Shown here piece by piece: positions 24,661 to 37,636 of a stretch of DNA of 64,000 bases. This DNA comes from Sciurus carolinensis (lineage: Eukaryota > Chordata > Mammalia > Rodentia > Sciuridae): positions 42,035,792 to 42,099,791 of the forward strand of contig NC_062222.1 in assembly GCF_902686445.1 (NCBI RefSeq), written 5' to 3'. A program made the position numbers and the translations under genes. Below the pieces are notes generated by a model. It searched no databases. It saw nothing but the letters and a program-made list of their open reading frames with translations, and was not told where the DNA came from. Positions within the stretch are counted from its first letter, which is position 1. Each line of letters starts with the position of its first letter.

Positions 24661-25442
24661 TTTTTTTATTTTTTTTTATTTTTTAATTAATTAGTTAATT
24701 AATTTCGATTCATTGTACACAAATGGGGTACAACTGTTAATTCTCTGGTTGTACACCAAATAGAGTCGCACCGTTTGTGTAATCATACATGTACGTAGGG
24801 TAATGATGTTTGTATCATTCTGTTATTTTTCCTTCCCCCCCACCCCCTCCCTACTTCTCTTTTTCCTGTATACAATCTATCTTGACTCCATTCTTGCCTC
24901 CTTCCCACCCCATGTTATGTATCATCATCCGATTATCAGAGAGATCATTTGGGGTTTGGATTTTTGGGATTTGCTGCTTATCTCACTTAGCATAATATTC
25001 TCCAATTATATCCATTTATCTGCAAATGCTATAATTTTATTCTTCTTTATAACTGAATAATATTCCATTGCATATATATACCACAGTTCCTTTATCTATT
25101 CCTCAATTGAAGGGCATCAAGGTTGGTTCCACAATCTAGCTATTGTGAATTGAGCAGCTATAAACACTGATGTGGCTGCATCACTGTAGTATGCTGATTT
25201 TAAGTCCTTTGGGTATAGGCCAAATAGTGGGATAGCTGGGTCAAATGGTGGTTTCATTCCAAGTTTTCTAAGTAACCTCCACACTACTTTCCAGAGTGGC
25301 TGCACTAATTTGCAACCCCATCAGCAATGTACGAGTATACCTTTTCCTCCACATCCTCTCCCACCCCTATTGTTGCTTGTATTCTTGATAATAGTCATTC
25401 TAATTGAGAGAGATGGAATCTTAGGGTAGTTTTGATTTGCAT
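24661..25442 (-). mobile_element. L1 insertion, 3' segment (sense part of a twin-primed L1)
   Basis: The poly-T start at 24661 is the L1 tail. Then comes the 3' UTR (gattcattgtacacaaatgg) and the end of ORF2 on the - strand, with [19 protein letters not shown] and FIAAQFTIARLWNQP readable at 25117-25305. L1 identity breaks off abruptly at about 25442 (tttgatttgcat), where the 37.6-kb copy continues. ORF2 is decayed and non-functional. Confidence 0.9.
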
Positions 25443-26433
25443 CAATTTGAATCAATCTAACAAAAGAGGTGAAAGACCTCTAAATGAGAACTACAGAACA
25501 CTAAAGATTGAAATTAAAGAAAACCTTAGAAAATGGAAAGATCTCCCATGTTCTTGGATAGGCAGAATTAATACTGCCTATACTATCAATAGTGCTATAC
25601 AAATTCAATGCAATTCCAATTAAAGTTCCAGTGATGTACTTCATAGAAATAGAGCAAGCAATCATGAAATTCATTTTGAAGAATAAGAGACCCAGAATAG
25701 CTAAAGCAATCCTTAGCAGGAAGAGTAAAGCAGGGGGTATCACAATACCAGACCTTCAACTATACTACAGAGCAATAGTAACAAAAACAGCATAGTATTG
25801 ACACCAAAATAGACAGGTAGAGCAATGGTACAGAATAGAGGACTCGGACACAAACCCACATAAATACAGTTTTCTCATACTAGACAGAGGTGCCAAAAAC
25901 ATGCAATGGAGAAAAGATAGCCTGTTAAACAAATGGTGCTGGGAAAGCTGGAAATCCATATGCAGCAGAATAAAACTAAACCCCGGTCTCTCACCATGCA
26001 CAAAAACTCAACTCAAAATGGATCAAGGACCTCAGAATCAGACTGGAGACCCTGCACCTTATAGAAGAAAATGTAGGTCCAAATCTTCATCATGTCAGCT
26101 TAGGACCAGACTTCCTTAACATGACTCCCAAAGCACAAGAAATATAATCAGGGATCAATAATTGTGATAGATACAAACTAAAAAGCTTTTTCTCAGCAAA
26201 GGAACCTATCAACAGTGTGAAGAGAGAGCATACAGAGTGGGAGGAAATCTTTGCCACACATACTTCAGATAGAGCACTAATCTCCCAAATCTATAAAGAA
26301 TTCAAAAAACTGTGCACCAGAATAAAAATAACCCAACCAATAAATGGGCTAAGGAAATGAGCAGACACTTCACAAAAGAAGATCTACAAATAATCAATAA
26401 ATATATAAAAAAAGTTCAACATTTTTAGTAATA
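25443..26433 (+). mobile_element. L1 ORF2 segment, inverted 5' part of the same insertion
   Basis: Here ORF2 reads on the + strand: [19 protein letters not shown], then [19 protein letters not shown], then [16 protein letters not shown], with stops and frame changes. It begins at the 5'-most L1 sequence and ends near 26433, at the very ORF2 point (aagttcaaca, tagtaata) where the - strand half stops. This is the geometry expected from twin priming. A weak target-site match is actcattttt (24655-24664) with aatcattttt (26434-26443). Confidence 0.9.
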
Positions 26434-26443
26434 AATCATTTTT

Positions 26444-27894
26444 AAGTAAGTAAAATAAACAATTTGGGCAATTGGCATAGCAAGTTTTGATCAAAATGAA
26501 CATTGTAGAGTTCCACAAATTAACAAGAAATTTGAAGACAGTAAATCATAGAGAAAATTTAACACATTATGTTGGCAATATTGTACTATCACTTTTCCTA
26601 GTACTAAAGAAGCTGAGATAGATAACAAAAATGTTATCCTTGAGAGCTAAATCCAGGCCAAAATATTTTGCCTGTCCATGTTATGTATTATCAACTGATC
26701 CATATATGGAAAGATACATTTTTAGTTTGGGACATCTCTGTATGTTATTTTTAGTTTAGGACATCATAACCAAATGGTTATGGAGAATTTTGATTTCATT
26801 AAACAAATCACTATTCATTCATCATAGTAAAATTGTTCCAAGTGTATTTTTCTATAAGTATTAGAGTAACTTTATCTTTAAAAGGAACTATACCTGATTG
26901 GTATAACTGTACACCATACACAACCAGAAGAATAAGAAGTTATATTCCATTTATGTATGATATGTCAAAATGCATTCTGCTGTCATGTATGACTAATTAT
27001 AATAAAAAATAAATAAATAAGTAAACAAACAAACAAAATGGGCTTTACCAAGTCCTACCATGTCTTTCACTACTCATTTCCATGGAAGGATGACAACTTT
27101 CTTCCTCATCACACAATACACCCCTGCCCATGTATAAGGTAAATTTTAATTGTTCAAATACCTTTCATTCATTTCCCCAAATTCTTTATACTACCCCTTT
27201 TATCAAATCTTCAATTAAACTATTTAACCACTTCTGTGGAAATATCTGTATCAGTATCAAACTTTGTTGACGAATCTAACTTTTAGTTTACATTATTAGA
27301 ATTCTTGTATTTCAAAAGTGTTATTTCTCTTCTTGTTTGTTTATTTTCCAACACAATGTTAACATCATCATATCAATATATGAATATACTAAGTATATTG
27401 TACAAAACTGTATTATACAAAAAATAGAATATTATTATTCTGTCTTTTCACCCCAAATATTGTAAATTGATTTGTATTTTTACATATAAAATTACATGTA
27501 TAAAATATAATTTTAGAGATGCCTTAATATTGGCTCCCAATTTTCTCCATACATTTTATAATTTAGCTCATATTTTGCATAGGGGAATGTAATTTCTCAA
27601 GTGTTGTTTTATTTAAAGAAAAAAAAAACTTTTTACCATAGAAGAGCTATGGAAATCTTTTAGTTATTTTATACTTTGGTAGTTTGCAGTGGTTGTCAAA
27701 CATATTAATTGCTTTGTAGTTAATTTCCTTGAGTTTATTCTTAAAGTTAATTGAAAAATTTAAAAATACATATTTGTTATGTACAAATTATGTTAAAAAT
27801 ATGTACACATGCAGAATGGCTCAATGGAGGTAATTTCTTCACCTACTTATCATTTGGTATGGTGAGAACACTCAACATCAGTCTTGCTAAATTT
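26444..27894. other. Intergenic, AT-rich, containing one L1 tail
   Basis: Apart from the L1 end at 26884-27046 no repeat or gene is recognised. Confidence 0.5.
26884..27046 (+). mobile_element. L1 3'-end fragment
   Basis: It carries caccatacacaaccagaag, gttatattccatttatg, caaaatgcattctgctgtca and an aataaataaa tail. This is the same terminal motif as at 35.35-35.60 and 56.45-56.74 kb. Confidence 0.7.
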
Positions 27895-28068
27895 CGTTAT
27901 TAGTCTTTACCCCATGAGACCAGCATTAATCCATTCAGAGGGCAGTGTCCTCATGCTCTAATTACTTTCCACTAGGCAACACCTCTTAAAGATTCTACCA
28001 CCTCCCAACATCACCCCAAAGGGGACAAAGTTTCTAGTACATAAGAGGGGACAAATCACTTTCAAACC
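27895..28068 (-). mobile_element. MaLR-type LTR fragment
   Basis: The phrases ggcagtgtcctcatgctcta, acacctcttaaagattctac and actttcaaaccat follow the reversed layout of an old MaLR LTR end. It abuts the old L1 that starts at about 28070. Confidence 0.45.
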
Positions 28069-28069
28069 A

Positions 28070-30880
28070 TGTGTGTGCATGTTCACCCACCCTTGCATCC
28101 CTGGGATGAATACCACTTGATTGTGATTAATATTCTTTTTTTTATGTGTTGTTGAACTTACTTTGCTAGTATTTTGAGGATTTTGCATATATATTTGTCA
28201 GGGGTATCGGCCTATAATTTTCTTTTTTGTAGTGTCCTTGTCTGACTTTGATTGCAGTGTAATGTTAGCTTCATAAAATGATTTTTTAAGTGTTCTCTAA
28301 TTTTTTGAAAGATTTTGAAAAGTGTTGGTGTCAATATTTCTTTAAATACTTAGCAGAATTCAGCAGTGAAGACAGATTTTTATTTGATGAGACTTTTTAA
28401 TTTTTCATTCGATTTCTTTATTCATTATTGTTCTGTTCAGATTTTCTATTTTTTTTCTCTCAAATCAGTCCAGAAGTCTTGTGTTATTTTTCAGGAATAT
28501 ATTCATTTCTTTCAGATTATTAAGTTCATAGAAATCCCTTATGATCCTCTGTATTTCTGTGGTATCAGTTGTACTCCTCTTTCATTTCTAAATGACTAAG
28601 TAATCATTATTATCTAAATGATTCATTATTTCCTTCCTTCTACTACTTTGGGTTTAGTTTACTCTACATTTTTTTAGTTCCCTGAAAATGTAACATTAAG
28701 CTGTTTACTTAAGATTTTATTTCTTGGTCTAGGTATTTATTGCTATTAACTTCCCTCTTAGAAGGTTGTATCTAATAAATGTTGATATGTTGTGTATTCA
28801 TTTTCATCAGTTATTTTTAAATTTCCATTTTAATTTTTTATAGTTCATTGATTATTCAGGAGCAGGTTGTTTAATTTCTATGTATTTGTTAATTTTCCAA
28901 AATGTCTCCTGTTATTGTTTTCTATTTTCATATTATTGTGATTAGAAAAGATACTTGATATTGTTTCACTCTGATTAAATTTGTTGGTACTTGCTTTGTA
29001 ACATCTATCCTGGAGAATTTTCCACATGCACTTGAAAAGAATGTTGCTCTGGGTATAATGTTCAATATATGACTACTGAGTCTATTTGGTCTAAAGTGTG
29101 TATAATTTTTACATTCCTTATTTACTTTCTGTCTGAATAAACAGTTTTCTTCTGAAAGTGGTTGTATTAGTCCCCTACTATTATTGTGTTACCATCATTC
29201 CCTTTTGGTATATTAATATTTGCTTTTCTATATTTACGAACTCCAACATTGGTTGCCTATATAATTTAAATTGTTTTATCATCTTGATGAATTGACCCCT
29301 TTATCACTATATGATGACTTTCTGTTTCTTGTTTTGGTTTTGACTTAGAGTCTATTTTATCTTACATAACTATAGTTATCCTTGTTTTCTTTTGGACACC
29401 ACATGTATTTAAGATCATTTTCCATCTCTCCACTCTCAGCCTATGCATGTCCTTAAAGGTAACATGAGTCTCTTGTAGGGAGAACAAGGGTCTGGTTTAT
29501 TCAGTCAGCCTCCCTGTGTCTTTTGACTGGACAACTTAATTCATTTATATTAAAGGAAAGGACTAACGTCAGTCATTTTATTAATTATCCCTGGTTATCC
29601 TGTGGCTTCATTTTTCCTTTCTTCCTCTTACTGTCTTTCTTTGTGATGGTAATTTTTTCTACTGGTATGACTTCATTCCTTACTTTAGTTTATCAGCTAT
29701 AGGATTTATCTTGTGGTCACCATGAATTTTACATTAAAGATCTGATAATAGATTATTTCAAGCTAAAACCAGTTTAGTTTTGATCACACTTAAAAACTAA
29801 ATTTTACTTCACTTCTCATATCTTATGTTATTGATGTCACAATTTACATCTTTCCATACTATATATTTCTTACCAAGTTATTATAGTTATTATTTTTATA
29901 GTTTTGGCATTTAACTTTTATATAAAGATATGCTGCTACAGTATTAGAGAATTCTGAGTTGTTCTGAGTACTTTTATACTTTCATGTTTTTTATACTAAT
30001 TGCCATCATTTCCTTTCAGTTTGAAGGAATCCCTTTAGGACTTATTGTGACAGATCTGGTGGTGATGAATTCCATCAACTTTGCCTGGGAAAGTGTTTTC
30101 TGTCCTTTATTTCTGAAGGACATCTTTAATGGGTATTCTTGGTCAGCAGGATTTTTTTCTTTCAATACTTTGAATGCTTCATGTCACTCTCTCCTGGCCT
30201 GGAAGGTTGTTGCTGAGAAGAATCCACTGCTAGCCTTACTAAAACTCTCATGTATGTGATATGCTTGAACTTGCTGCTTTTCAGGTCCTCTTTATCTTTG
30301 ATTACAAGTCTTGATGTAGTCTTATTTGAATTTAATCTAATAGGAATTGAGCTTTCTGTAGGGACATTTATGTCCTTCCTCAGATTTGCAAGGTTTCTGC
30401 TATTGTTTAAGTACTTTTTCTGCCCCTTTCATCTCTTTCTTAACGTTCTTGCACTATACCTTGATTAACTGCTTTTTCACACTGTTCCATGAATTCTATC
30501 ACACTTCATTTCTATCCATTCTTTTTTTCTGACTGTATTTTTAAATAGCCAGACTTTGAGTTCACATTCTTCTTCTTGTTTGATCAGTTTTGTTTCTGTT
30601 TCTTTATATTGCATTTTTACTCTAGTCAATGTATTTTTCAGTTTAATAATTTTTTGATTTTTTTTTAATTTCAATCTCTCCTTTAGCTTTCTAATTTTAA
30701 CCATTTATTGTTTTATTTATTTCATTGAATTGTTCTTTATATTTTCTTGAATTTCTTCTGCTTTGTTAAAATAATTTTTTCTAATTCTTAGATTTCCTTG
30801 AGTTTCTTGAATAGAAAATAAAGAAATAAAAAACATAATTCTGTGTCTCTTCCTCATATAGCCACATTTCATTTTTTGTA
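28070..30880 (-). mobile_element. Old L1, ORF2 reverse-transcriptase region and upstream
   Basis: On the - strand the reverse-transcriptase signature HNQVVFIPGMQGW is readable near 28070-28140. Older L1 sequence continues toward higher coordinates, with clear ORF2-like wording to about 29600 and weaker similarity to about 30880. All frames are broken. The small frames here on either strand (29984-30468, 30477-30908) are L1-derived or chance. Confidence 0.65.
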
Positions 30881-33800
30881 TTGTTAAGACTTTGTAAAGA
30901 TGAAACATAGTATTTAGGCTGATGGAACATATTCAATTAAAATAATTTAAGTTCATATAGGTTCATTTATTCATATCCTTTGGGGTACATATAGTCTTAC
31001 CATGCACTCTCTTCTAATGTTATGTTCATTTAATCATTTGAAATTTTAACCTTAACATAGTTCAGATTTTTTAAGTATTTCCATATGTGCAGAAAAAATA
31101 GTTGAAATTTAATTATTAGGGAAAAACCCTAGAATTTTTCAAATGTGTAAATTTTAAAAAGTTTGTAAAGTGTGACTGAATTTATTAAATCCATTTCTGG
31201 AGGAACTCATGAAGTTACAGTCTATCATTTTCCTACAAGACCCTAGGAGATAATTTCACAGGATAATTTCATTATGTCACTCAAAGTCATTTAACATTGT
31301 TTCACAACAAATACTAATGTGATATACCTGAAAATAAAGTATTTAATTTAACTAAAGAAATTATTGAGATATACAAAAGAAATATTCTAGTGATAGAAAC
31401 AGTTCAGAAATACTAGAGTATAGTAAGCTCAGACTGACAGCTCCTCAGTATATACAACAATGTCAAAAACAATATCAAGTCCCTACCAAATATTAGCTAA
31501 AATAATTATTTTAAATAAAACTTGATTGCATTGAATCTAGAGGAACATGCAAAAAGTATATCCAAATTTTCTTCCTACAGTATCTTTTACTCTAGTAAAT
31601 ATACTGCTCTACAAAATATTTAATACCACTGAATGAAATGATTGCTATATCTGACAAGAAGAATTAAGGTAATATTTCACTGTATTTCAGAAATCTTTTA
31701 AAATACTCCTCTTTTAATAAACTCAGACCCTTATAAAGTCTAAGTAAGAAACTGTATACTTTTCAGGTGGACTGATAGCTTATTTGTAACTTTACATACA
31801 TCAGTCTCATTCATTCATTCATTTAATGATATTTGTAGAATCCTCAAGATCTTTAAGAATTACTAGATATTCATACATAGACAGAGCTTCTGCTACCAAG
31901 TCATTTAGAATCAAGTGGGGGAAAAGACAAGCCACAAGTCAATATCAGAGTAGAATGTCAGCATTTTGATATAGTCAATACACAAATTTCCATGGGAAAA
32001 TTAAAAAAAGAATTGATTCAAATAGTAGAAAAGGGAAGGGGGCCAGAATTAGAGAGGACAGAAGTGAAGAAAAGGAGGTAGGGTATACTCAATTTAAGGG
32101 AATAAATTGTTATTTTATAAGTTCAGTGGGTTTCTACCCAAGTGGAATGTTATTCTATATATACAACACACAGAGAATGTTGGGAGATCTATCAATATTA
32201 TTTGGGGTCCCCAAATTTATCTAATCTGACATAGCAATAATCAGTTACAAATCAAATTATCTTCAACTAGAGTGACACAGAAAACATGTTTCAGCATTAC
32301 AGTACCTTTAAAATTATTTACTATTTCTGCAAGGATTGGTACCACCTGTGAATTCCTATCTAAAGTCCCCCACCATTCTAATGTCTACCATTAAGAAATA
32401 AGATCCAACTGAGGAGTATACTGTCAGATTATCAGTTTTTATAAAATTTAATTTAGGAAATAAAGAACTCTATATAATTCTTCATTATGTAAATATCAAA
32501 TAGACTGAAACCACAATGTTTAATATTCTAAGTCATTGAACAACCAAATATAATGATTCAATAATATAATAATATTATATTACTATAATAGTATGACTTC
32601 CACATGGAAGTTAGTTACAAGAAAAAAAATATTGCACCTTGATTTGTGTTTTAAATAGTATCAAATTTTTGGAATGAAAACTGAAAGTTTTTGCAAAATG
32701 CAGTTTTTATATGTAAAAACACTTTAATCAAATTTTCCAAGTCAGCTTTGTTTATTTCTATCAATATAGCAGCGGCAATGATATTAAATTAATGCTACAT
32801 TAAGTAACACCAAGAATATGGGTGAGATTTCTATTTTAACTCCTTGTGAACTCATAAATAAACTCAAAAGTCAGAGACACTAGAAGCATAGGAATGATAT
32901 GAAAACTTAAAGGGATAGTGTCATCTTAATCTAATATACAGAAGCTGCTGATTATTTGACAGGAATCAAAAATTTTTAAATGTGACTATAAGCAAGTAAG
33001 TTACCTTGAAGAGATGTCAAAGAATATGAGCACAATGTCATAAACAGTATTTGGGCAAATGCCCTCTTAATGATCATATACAGTTCAGTTTGTGTGGTTT
33101 TTCTCTAAGTTAAGGGCACTTATAAAATTTAGTTTCACAATTGATTCACTTAAGTAACAGTAAGTGCTTTTTAGATTGATAAATTTGTAATGAGTCTAGA
33201 CAATAAAAATCTACTGCAATTTTTACAAACTCAGTTGTCTTCCAGATGCTTATATGCTCAGGGATGACATTATATTTTTAGTGCTTCTTTGTGGCATCTA
33301 AAGAATGAAACACATATCCAAAGGGGAAATTAAAATGTGCTCATATTCACTGAGTTCCAGGTGTATACTTTAAAGTAACATACTAAAATGAAAAACTTAG
33401 GCCTCCAGATGAAAAATGCTAAAAAATAAAAGTTTATTGTGTATCGTAGAAAATTCATAAACTAAACATGCATCATTTTAAATGTCTCAATCACTATAAG
33501 TATATTCTATGCACTTCCAAATTTATTGAAAAGAATTCAATTACTAAAACTAAACACTGACTTGGGTAAACTAGTGATAGCAATATGTTCCCTATTTGGC
33601 TGATCTGATGAAAAGTGAAACTATGGTTTAGAATACTAAACTTTTCATTTTGAAAATTCAGACTACTACTGAACATTTGAAAAATTTCTTAAACATGAAT
33701 GAAGATATTTCTTTCATGGTAATACACTCAATTTAAACATATGTATATGATATTTGGCAAGGGTTGGAGGGTCTCCTTACTACTGGAAACTACATAGTTT

Positions 33801-34457
33801 TATAGCTCTCACTTATTATTTTGGCATATTTATTTAAAAGCAATTCATTAGAGAATTAGCAAAACCTAGTGTGGTATATATGCAAGGTAGAAAATGCTAG
33901 ATCATTATTTTAAGTAATATCATAAGCATCATAATATTAGTACATTAGAACAAGGAAGTAAAATATGCTCCTCCACCTCAGTATTCAAGTTGAACAGAAG
34001 AGCAAAATGTAAACAGCAAGGACAATGAATGACAAATGTAATATTACTTTATAATGCCTCTTTGTTTAAATAGTGTATCAAAGAAAGTCATTAAATTAAA
34101 TCTGGTATAGTCTGTAATTGCTTCCATTGAAAAGACAATTGAAAATGGAATTGTATAGTGCAGATTCAATTTACATTGCATTAATATCCTTTTTTTAAGA
34201 AATTGACAAGACTTCAAAATTACTCATTATATTTCAAACTCACTTAAATGTATATCTACATAAGTAATATTGTCTATAATATGATAAGATGACATATAAT
34301 TTCAAATAGTGTACTTGGGACTTGTTAGTCTAATCTCCATCCTTTTTTTCTCCTTTCAGCTAGCAACAAAAGTCATCTACCATACTACTATGCTACTATG
34401 AAAACTATAATTCCTTCAATTTTATTTTATAAAAAATAAAAATAGAATTATACATAT
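30881..34457. other. Intergenic, mostly unassigned
   Basis: A weak L2-like segment lies at about 31800-31930 (ttcattcattcatttaatg). The AT dinucleotide/trinucleotide-rich patch at 32555-32592 is low complexity. No exon-like structure. Confidence 0.5.
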
Positions 34458-34458
34458 A

Positions 34459-34460
34459 TG

Positions 34461-34498
<38 letters not shown>
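34459..34498. repeat. (TG)n microsatellite
   Basis: About 20 TG units with one CG interruption near the start. Likely polymorphic. Confidence 0.95.
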
Positions 34499-34499
<1 letters not shown>

Positions 34500-34799
34500 T
34501 CAAATAGCTACATAGATAGAGATAAATTCCTCACCATGGAAGTCAGAATCCAACATAGTCTATTAATACATACCCTCATTTCCTCCTATTCTCTCTCCCA
34601 TAAAACTAGTCAACCTTCACTCTCATCAGTTCATACCAGTCACCTAGAAAAGGGAAAAGGTAAGCATGAAAATAATTTTCCAAAATAATTTAACTGAGAA
34701 TTTAAGAGAATAGGTTGACTTCCCAGGTGTAAAATTGGCAAAGAACAAGAACAGAAATATCACAGAAGAGAATATGTGAGTGGCTAATAAACAGGTCAA

Positions 34800-34960
34800 A
34801 AGATACCCTAATGTGTTATCTCACTAAATACTCAAAGTCATGGCATAAACACATTATTTCCTTTAAATGGGAAACCAAGGCTTGGAGAGTTTAAATATTT
34901 ATCAAGGGCACGTAGGCAATAAGTTAGAATTGAAGTTGAAATCCAGGTGGCACACTGCAG
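34800..34960 (-). repeat. MIR SINE relic
   Basis: On the + strand: taaatgggaaaccaaggct, aagggcacgtaggcaataag and gaaatccaggtgg, the usual order of a MIR in - orientation. Confidence 0.65.
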
Positions 34961-35339
34961 GAAGTTTGATTCACTTAAAATATTGAAGTAAAAAGACAAA
35001 GTATGGAGGACACATACAATCATTTTTTAACAAGTACAAAAAGCTAAAGACATAAGTAAAGTGAGTAGGATCCAACAAAAGGCAAGGATTATAGCAGGGT
35101 AATTTACACCTTGAGCTGAATCTGACAGATCTCTACATTTCATAGGACAATGTTCTCAATAGAATTCCATGACTTGGTTTTTCCTCCCTTCATTCAACAC
35201 TAGGATTCAAACTCTAAGAAAGCAAGAAAGGTTTGAGTGACCTAAATGTTCTCATGGCAGAGAATTCTCTATGAAAGTTCCCATACTTGTTGAATGGGGG
35301 ATGCACACATGCACTGAAGATATGTGACTGCTAATTCAC

Positions 35340-35605
35340 AATAGGGGTTGGGGGCACTAAGGAAGAATAGTTACTTAGATTAGGTAGAGGGGAGTGAAGG
35401 GAAGGGAAGGAATATGGAGGTAGGAAGTATAGTAGAGTGAAACAGACATTATTATGTCATGTACATGTATGACTACATGACTAATGTGCAATATGTACAA
35501 TCAGAAAAATGAGAAATTATACTCCATTTTTGTATGATTTATCAAAATGCATGAATGCATTCTATTGTCATGTATAACTAATTAGAAAAAATCTTAAAAA
35601 TTAAA
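35340..35605 (+). mobile_element. L1 3'-end fragment
   Basis: It shows gagaaattatactccattt, tcaaaatgcatgaatgcatt and ctattgtcatgtataac before an A-rich tail. This matches the terminal L1 motif found at 26.9 and 56.5 kb. Confidence 0.7.
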
Positions 35606-37630
35606 AGAAGAGCTCAGTGAACTTCAGTCAATACAAGGAATTTGCCAGACATTATAACTATAAAAAGGAGGTGATTATAGTGCACACAGTCCTGGGTATT
35701 CCTTTCTCCTTCTTATTGGTTTAGAGGGAACTACCCTACCACCTGCTGTCCATTCATCGATACAAAGTAGTGAATCTGTCACTTGTTTCCTCCCCAATCC
35801 AGAAATTAGCAACCAATTTTAACTTTTCCTCTGTAAGCCATTATTTCTCAACTGAAATACATGACATTTTTCTCTTTTAATTCATCATCTGAATCTCTTT
35901 CTGCACATTGTGACTTCAACTTTGACACTAAGCTTTCTGTGTCACCAGCATCAAGAAGAATAAAGTAATGAGGATCAAGAAAGATTATCAAATATTAGCC
36001 TCTACCTTTAGTAATAATAGAGATGTTCTACTTCTAAGTAGCCCTTTTTTCTTCATCTGGCTAACACCTCAAAGTAACTAAAATTTAGATACAGTGTCTA
36101 AGCTGTTCTAAAGCCCATGATGGGATGCAATTGTAGCATTTTTGGCAAGCGTATTTGTTTAATAATCAGATCCAGATGGATATCTTAAGAAATAATAGTT
36201 CAAAGGAGAAGACATAGTTATCAACTATGTTGTAAAATCTTTGGAAATTATCATAGGTAATAATCTCTCATATTAAGAATACCTCAGACAACATCCCAAC
36301 AGTCCTCTCCTAATTCTAATAATTTTTAAAAATTGTGACAAAGTATACTACTGGCCTTTCTTTTGTCCTTTGTTGACATTCACTTATGGAGGGTCAACTG
36401 AGTGCCAAGCCTGGGCGCTAATCCCAGAGGCAACCTTCCAGTAGAGGTGATTTTCACAGGCAGTTAATAAACACAAGGCAAAATGATTTGTATCCTATTT
36501 CTCAGTGTTCTTTTCAAACTGTCACTTATTTTTGTCCAGGCAATATTTCTTTGGATCATATTGTCAACCTTTGCTGTTTTCTTTCATCTTCATATCTCTC
36601 CTCTCTTAGAATGAAAGAGATGTAAGTTCAGTAGGAATAAGGAGAAAGTGAAAAGGTGTAGAAAAATGGAGAAACACAAACCTCAAGGTAATACCCGGTA
36701 TCTGAAAATTGCTGAAATGCCATGAATGCAAAGTGCATGAAATTTAATGTGCATGTCACTGATACTTTTCTTTTCATATGAATTCAATGTGATTCAGGGA
36801 AAACCTACTTTAAAATCATCTTTCTAGAATTATTTTGACTGGCAAATGTAGTAATTGTATCATACTTGCCTATTTCAAAATAATCATACATTCAGTTACC
36901 AAAATTTAAAGAAAAACTTGGTACAAATTTGCACTCTCTTCAGAATTCTAAGTAAAGGCCCTTCCTGCAAAGGATTCACTTCACAGTGTGGTCACATTCT
37001 TTGGCCAGCATTATGTGCTTTGTGATCTTGCCCCTTCATCATTTATCTTGGTAAATAGCTTCTGGGTTTATCTTAGAAAATACATTTGTTAATCCTGTCT
37101 TAAGCTAAACAATGTACTTGTGTCAGAGTAACAAATACCTTTCCTTATTTCTTACTCTTTTGGGGTGTCAGTTGTTCTGAAATTTTAGCTTGTAAGAGAT
37201 AAACTGGCCATTCGATCAGTATATTCTACAGATCCAAACTAATGCCATTTCCTACTTTTTTCCTTAAAGCAAACATTTTGTTAGGAAACTCTTAACCACC
37301 TGGTAACTTTGAGGTGGACACTGTAACTTGCCACCAAGAGTCTACCTTCATTGAAAGACTTACAGCCTCATTTACTATATCCTCCACCAGTTTCAGCCTC
37401 TTCAGGGATAACTCAGTCACAGAGAATCACCTCATTAAGTCTTTCTTTGGTTACCACGTGCACTGAATGATTGGTGTGGAAGATGAAAACATAACCTTCT
37501 CAGCAGAACTTGGCATAACACTGAGGAGTCATCCCACTTCTAACAATCCAATAGGGTGGTCCATACCTGTGTGACACAGCTCAACCCCTGCCTCTGCGCG
37601 CACCCCTGCTCCATCATCTCCCTTTCAAAA
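35606..37630. other. Intergenic, nothing recognised
   Basis: No exon borders or confidently nameable repeats in this stretch. Confidence 0.5.
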
Positions 37631-37636
37631 GTGATC

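Noticed and set aside
24803..25060. 85-codon hydrophobic + strand frame resembling a membrane protein
   Set aside because: It is the antisense of the L1 3' UTR and ORF2 end. A similar frame appears at 37709-37960 in the second L1 copy.
30477..30704. Lys/Glu-rich, coiled-coil-like - strand frame
   Set aside because: It lies at the upstream edge of an old - strand L1, where an ORF1-like coiled coil could remain. It is short and broken, so it is not a gene.
34458..34688. Frame rich in Cys and Val at its start
   Set aside because: The start is a translation of the (TG)n microsatellite.
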